DNA from: JAFARZ01 sp035651595
GTDB taxonomy: Bacteria > Actinomycetota > Actinomycetes > Streptosporangiales > Streptosporangiaceae
Assembly (NCBI GenBank): GCA_035651595.1
Contig: DASRFJ010000038.1
Span: 1 to 25,815, forward strand
Length of the DNA: 25,815 nt
Reading direction: 5' to 3'
Shown here: positions 22,841-25,815 of the stretch, in pieces
How positions within the stretch are numbered: position 1 is the stretch's first letter
Layout of the letters: the number at the start of each line of letters is the position of its first letter
Notes under the pieces: model-generated
The model's database searches: none
Told to the model about the DNA's origin: nothing
What the model saw: only the letters and a program-made list of their open reading frames with translations
Made by a program: the position numbers and the translations under genes

Positions 22841-22901
22841 CTACATAGAGATCGTCCACTTGTTCCTGGCTCCGCTGCTGGACGCGGAGAAGACCAGATG
22901 A
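22824..22901 (+). other. Possible 25-codon leader ORF before acdS
   Basis: ATG 22824 to TGA 22899-22901 encodes 25 residues (MITIMNYIEIVHLFLAPLLD then AEKTR), ending 10 bp before the acdS ATG. A second ATG at 22836 gives 21 residues. No ribosome-binding site is obvious, and the first ATG lies inside the palindrome. The codon content is AT-richer than real genes here. It may be a leader peptide or chance. Confidence 0.25.
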
Positions 22902-22911
22902 AGGGAGCGCC

Positions 22912-23922
22912 ATGGCGCTCAGCGACTATCCGCGGTACCCGCTCATGTTCGGGCCGTCGCCCGTGCATCCGCTTGACCGGCTCTCCCGGCATCTCGGCGG
23001 TGCCGCCGTCTGGGCCAAGCGGGAGGACTGCAACTCCGGGCTGGCTTACGGCGGGAACAAGATCCGCAAGCTGGAGTACCTGGTCCCGGACGCGCTCGAG
23101 CAGGGCGCGACGCACCTGGTCACGATCGGCGGCGTGCAGTCCAACCACACCCGGCAGGTTGCCGCCGTCGCGGCAAAGCTCGGTCTCAAGGCCCGGCTGG
23201 TGCAGGAGAGCTGGGTGGACTGGCCGGACTCGGTGAACGACCGGGTCGGGAACATCCTGCTGTCGCGCATCATGGGCGCGGAGGTGGAGCTTGTCGAGTC
23301 CGGTTTCGGGATCGGTGTCAAGTCCAGCTGGGAACGGGCACTTGACGATGTCCGCGCCCAGGGCGGTGTGCCCTACGCGATCCCGGCCGGGGCGTCCGAT
23401 CATCCACTCGGCGGCCTAGGCTTCGCGGGCTGGGCATATGAGGTACAGCAGCAGGAACGCGAGCTTGGCATCTTCTTCGACACGATCGTTGTCTGCACCG
23501 TCACTGGATCTACTCACGCAGGGATGATCGCCGGCTTCGCCGGTCAGGACCGCCCCCGCCGGGTGATCGGCATCGACGCGTCGGCCAAGATCGGCGAGAC
23601 GCTGGCTCAGGTCACCAAGATCGCGCAGGACACCGCCGCGCGCATCGGGCTCGGCCGCGGGCTCCGTGACGAGGAGATCACGGTCCTGGAGGGATGGGCC
23701 GGGGACGCATACGGCATCCCGGTTCAGTCGACCCTCGACGCGATCCGTCTCACCGGCAGACTCGAGGGGATAATCCTTGACCCGGTCTACGAAGGTAAGT
23801 CGATGGCCGGCCTCATCGACTTGATCGCTACCGGCGAGATTGGCAAGGACTCGCACGTGCTGTACGCCCACCTGGGCGGGCAGCCGGCATTGAACGCATA
23901 CAGCGCCCTGTTCCGCGACTAG
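22912..23922 (+). CDS. acdS: 1-aminocyclopropane-1-carboxylate (ACC) deaminase
   Basis: A pyridoxal-phosphate enzyme that opens the cyclopropane of ACC, the plant ethylene precursor, to 2-oxobutanoate and ammonia. Key sequence is all present: EDCNSGLAYGGNKIRKLEYL with the PLP Lys50, GGVQSNHTRQVAAVAAKLG, LVQESWV, DRVGNILLSRIMGA, CTVTGSTHAGM, IGIDASAK, DPVYEGKSM with Tyr293 and Glu294, and AHLGGQPALNAYS with Leu321. These match the Pseudomonas enzyme's Lys51, Tyr294, Glu295 and Leu322 with a constant offset of one. That pattern separates true ACC deaminases from D-cysteine desulfhydrases. AGGGAGC (22902-22908) precedes the ATG. Length of 336 is typical. The enzyme suggests nitrogen scavenging from plants. 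Confidence 0.96.
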   Translation: MALSDYPRYPLMFGPSPVHPLDRLSRHLGGAAVWAKREDCNSGLAYGGNKIRKLEYLVPDALEQGATHLVTIGGVQSNHTRQVAAVAAKLGLKARLVQESWVDWPDSVNDRVGNILLSRIMGAEVELVESGFGIGVKSSWERALDDVRAQGGVPYAIPAGASDHPLGGLGFAGWAYEVQQQERELGIFFDTIVVCTVTGSTHAGMIAGFAGQDRPRRVIGIDASAKIGETLAQVTKIAQDTAARIGLGRGLRDEEITVLEGWAGDAYGIPVQSTLDAIRLTGRLEGIILDPVYEGKSMAGLIDLIATGEIGKDSHVLYAHLGGQPALNAYSALFRD

Positions 23923-23967
23923 ACAGCCTCAATAGCGCCTGCCGTCCCTCGGATTATCATGCGGATC

Positions 23968-24271
23968 ATGCTTCACGGACGGGACGATGAGCTGGCCGAG
24001 ATCAGCCAGCTCATCGAGCGGGCAAGAAGCGGGCGCAGCGGCGCGCTGGTTGTCTGTGGCGATGCGGGCACTGGCAAGACCGCGTTGCTTGAGCACGAAT
24101 CAATGCGGTTGGGGGGATGAGGGTGCTGCCACGGCCGCGGACCGCTTTCTCGTCGGGCTGGCGACGCTGACGCTGCTGACCGAGCTTGCCGAGGGCGAAG
24201 CGCTGGTGTGCGTCTGCGACGATGCTGTTTGCTGTACTCCGGGTCGCCGGCGTTCGAGGTGCGTTGGCTGA
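23968..24271 (+). pseudogene. Remnant of a LuxR-family regulator with AAA ATPase domain
   Basis: ATG 23968 encodes 50 residues: LHGRDDELAEISQLIERARSG, then Walker A GDAGTGKTALLEH. It stops at 24118-24120. In another frame at about 24105-24230 the middle of the same family continues (GDEGAATAADRFLVGLATLTLL, then Walker B-like LVCVCDDA). A third frame near 24222 gives MLFAVLRVAG. Large LuxR-type ATPase regulators have several hundred residues between and after these motifs, including a C-terminal HTH, all missing. Multiple internal deletions and frame changes mean the gene is dead. The 540-bp stretch between acdS and the next gene holds nothing else recognisable. Confidence 0.75.
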
Positions 24272-24463
24272 CTGCCAGCCGTTCAGCAGGTACAGCTCGC
24301 GAAAGCCGTGCTTTCATTTCTTCTCCCCTTGAAGAAACGCGGGGCGCCGAAGGTGCGGCCTCGCATCAAGGAGTAGTGCGCCGGCCACGGCGGTACCTCA
24401 GCAGTCGATGCTCATTCCCGGGGTGCCGTACCGTGGCGGTTGAGAAGGGCGGTGGCGCAACAC

Positions 24464-25399
24464 ATGACAAAGGGAAAACTGACCGGCCGGATCGCGCTGC
24501 GGGCCGGCGTGGCGGCGCTGGGCGCGAGCGCGCTTGTCGCGCTCACGGCCGGCGTGGCGGCCGCTGGCGACACGCCGGCGGGATTCTGGTACGGAACCGA
24601 CAGCAGGACAATGACGGTTGGCGGGCACGCGGTCCCGTACACCGAGCCGGCCCTCGGCACCTGGTACGGCGGCTACATCGGGATGATCGGCAACTGGGCA
24701 CACTGGCAGGGTTGCGGCAAGATCGTGGTCTGGTCGGCCGCGAACAGTGCCCAGGCCAACGCCAACGTCGCACACAAGATCGGGATCGGGACCGGCGTCT
24801 ACTGGTTCATGGGCGGACCCGGCGTGGACCCGCGCTACAACGGGACCCAGTCAGAGGCGTACGCGTGGGGCGCGCAGCAGGCGGCCAGGACCCTGGCGGA
24901 CCTGCCCTCGGTGCACGTCACCTACCCGGTGATCTTCATGGACGTCGAGATCCCCGGTAACGCGCCGTCGTACACCCCGGCCGCCGACAATGGCTGGAAC
25001 ACCGTGTACACCTCGGCGTGCAGCGGCAGGGTCAGGACGCACCACATCCCGGCGGCCGTCGACCGCGCCGTCCTGAACGGCTACACGGCGTACCTGACGA
25101 GCCACTCGCACTACTTCGCCGGCGTGTACTCCGCGCCGGACATCTGGGCCTCGATCTTCGGCACCGGGAGCGCGTCGCTGATTCCCAACACGTACGAATG
25201 GACGTACGAGTCGTTCACCAGCAGCCTCGCGCGCCGCCCGGCCGCCTGGTGCCTGTCCGGCACGTCGGTATGCGCGCGCTTCTTCGGCGGCCAGACCACC
25301 AGCTCCAAGTACGCGCTGATGTGGCAGTGGTCCGGTGGCGGCGGGAGCAACAACGGCTTCGGTGACTTCGACCAGATCGACAACAACCGCACGCCGTAA
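24464..25399 (+). CDS. Secreted protein resembling GH25/DUF1906 glycoside hydrolases
   Basis: A 311-residue exported protein: Sec signal peptide at residues 1-35 (KLTGRIALRAG, then AALGASALVALTAGVAAAG). The mature part looks like a TIM-barrel glycosidase of the lysozyme/DUF1906 type: GFWYGTDS, GIGTGVYWFMGGPGVDP, YPVIFMDVEIPG with acidic residues at a strand end, YFAGVYSAPDIWASIFG, NTYEWTYE, and a closing MWQWSGGGGSNNGFGDFDQID. The family is only suggested by these strand-end motifs. It might act on peptidoglycan or another polysaccharide, or be a non-catalytic relative. ATG 24464 is preferred over TTG 24440, since GAAGGGCGGTGG precedes it. Confidence 0.78.
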   Translation: MTKGKLTGRIALRAGVAALGASALVALTAGVAAAGDTPAGFWYGTDSRTMTVGGHAVPYTEPALGTWYGGYIGMIGNWAHWQGCGKIVVWSAANSAQANANVAHKIGIGTGVYWFMGGPGVDPRYNGTQSEAYAWGAQQAARTLADLPSVHVTYPVIFMDVEIPGNAPSYTPAADNGWNTVYTSACSGRVRTHHIPAAVDRAVLNGYTAYLTSHSHYFAGVYSAPDIWASIFGTGSASLIPNTYEWTYESFTSSLARRPAAWCLSGTSVCARFFGGQTTSSKYALMWQWSGGGGSNNGFGDFDQIDNNRTP

Positions 25400-25416
25400 A
25401 ACCCCGCTGGTCGCAC

Positions 25417-25442
25417 GGGCAGCCGGCCGGCCGCGACTGCCC
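25417..25442 (+). terminator. Weak hairpin after the secreted-protein gene
   Basis: GGGCAG (25417-25422) and CTGCCC (25437-25442) can pair around a GC-rich loop, starting 18 bp after the stop codon. No T-run follows, so it would be an atypical GC-rich actinobacterial terminator if it works at all. Confidence 0.3.
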
Positions 25443-25583
25443 GGCCGCGACAGCCCGATTTGCGCGCTGTCTCGCCAGTTGCGATCACGGCGTGTCGCGC
25501 GGTGCGGATGCGATAGGCAGCGCGCCCCGCTCGAACCTGGATATACCGGGAGATCCAGGGCGCGAGAGCGAGCGGGCCAGCTC

Positions 25584-25603
25584 ATTGCGGCCAGTTACCC
25601 CCC
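25584..25603 (+). repeat. Single arm related to the 14141-14193 inverted repeat
   Basis: ATTGCGGCCAGTTACCCCCC shares 18 of 20 positions with the left arm at 14144-14163 (ATTGCGG-x-CA-x-TTACCCCCC). No inverted partner follows. Two copies 11 kb apart, one paired and one single, suggest a mobile-element terminus continuing beyond the window. The rest of 25400-25815 shows no convincing gene; a GTG-started 60-codon frame at 25607 is not supported. Confidence 0.6.
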
Positions 25604-25815
25604 AAAGTGGACTCTGTTGGCGAATGCGCGCGCATGGCCCGGGCCGGCCGCTGGGCCTGGCCGCCGGGTCTGGCCGGGTGCGCGCAGCCTGTGCCTGGAG
25701 TGCAGCGTGCGGCTACCGGGACAGGAGCGCACCCGCAGTCCGTCAGCAACGTGGAAGATTTCCCCTTCGTGGAAGACCGGCCCTCGTGAACAGGGGTCCC
25801 GCTACCACAAAGGGG

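Noticed and set aside
25607..25789. 60-codon frame near the right edge
   Set aside because: No ribosome-binding site, Trp/Pro/Gly-rich sequence with no domain; it lies beside the possible mobile-element end and is more likely non-coding.
1..25815. A biosynthetic gene cluster or phage-defence island
   Set aside because: No polyketide, peptide-synthetase or terpene genes and no recognisable restriction, CRISPR, CBASS or toxin-antitoxin components; the ABC exporter and methyltransferase are isolated.

Overview
The window is high-GC DNA with short intergenic gaps, frequent GTG starts, ATGA/GTGA start-stop overlaps and actinobacterial families: a DUF574 SAM-dependent methyltransferase, an ECF41/SigJ-type sigma factor, a Pkn-type Ser/Thr kinase and a DrrAB-like ABC pair. 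This points to a large-genome soil or plant-associated actinomycete. I cannot name genus or species. No rRNA, tRNA, CRISPR array or intact transposase gene was found.

Layout. 1-110: tail of an SDR oxidoreductase. 356-2581: an MDR-family oxidoreductase and a divergent TetR regulator around three evenly spaced 13-bp palindromes. The TetR frame runs on antisense through a DUF574 methyltransferase (2186-3019). 3040-4916: class I fructose-bisphosphate aldolase and an unknown protein. 4913-7697: a secreted GH3 beta-glucosidase with a C-terminal ricin-type lectin domain, split by one extra base. 7855-10142: a transmembrane Ser/Thr kinase and a small unknown gene. 10033-12713: an ECF sigma factor that has lost most of its SnoaL-like tail, coupled to an HSL-type alpha/beta hydrolase with no catalytic residues. 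Divergent from them is a LysR DNA-binding domain fused to an apparently intact HSL-type hydrolase. This is the most unusual locus here.

12968-14790 has lower GC in places and looks acquired: a two-TM protein, a long near-perfect hairpin and a low-molecular-weight protein tyrosine phosphatase. 14954-17326 is a DinB / EEP-phosphatase / aldo-keto reductase operon preceded by three tandem 14-bp repeats. 17331-18153 is a MerR regulator and a Cys-Cys protein behind a 19-bp-spacer MerR-type promoter. 18325-19830 is an ankyrin plus DUF5990 fusion. 19844-22710 is a DrrAB-like ABC exporter with a small downstream gene and a divergent SigJ-like sigma factor. 22912-23922 is a convincing ACC deaminase (acdS), which breaks down the plant ethylene precursor and so supports a rhizosphere lifestyle. 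23968-24271 is a decayed LuxR-type ATPase. 24464-25399 is a secreted protein with a GH25/DUF1906-like flavour. The last 416 bp hold no convincing gene but contain a motif matching one arm of the 14141-14193 hairpin.

The genes look like many small, separately regulated modules rather than one biosynthetic cluster. Starts were chosen from ribosome-binding sites, overlaps and remembered family N-termini. No database search was possible.
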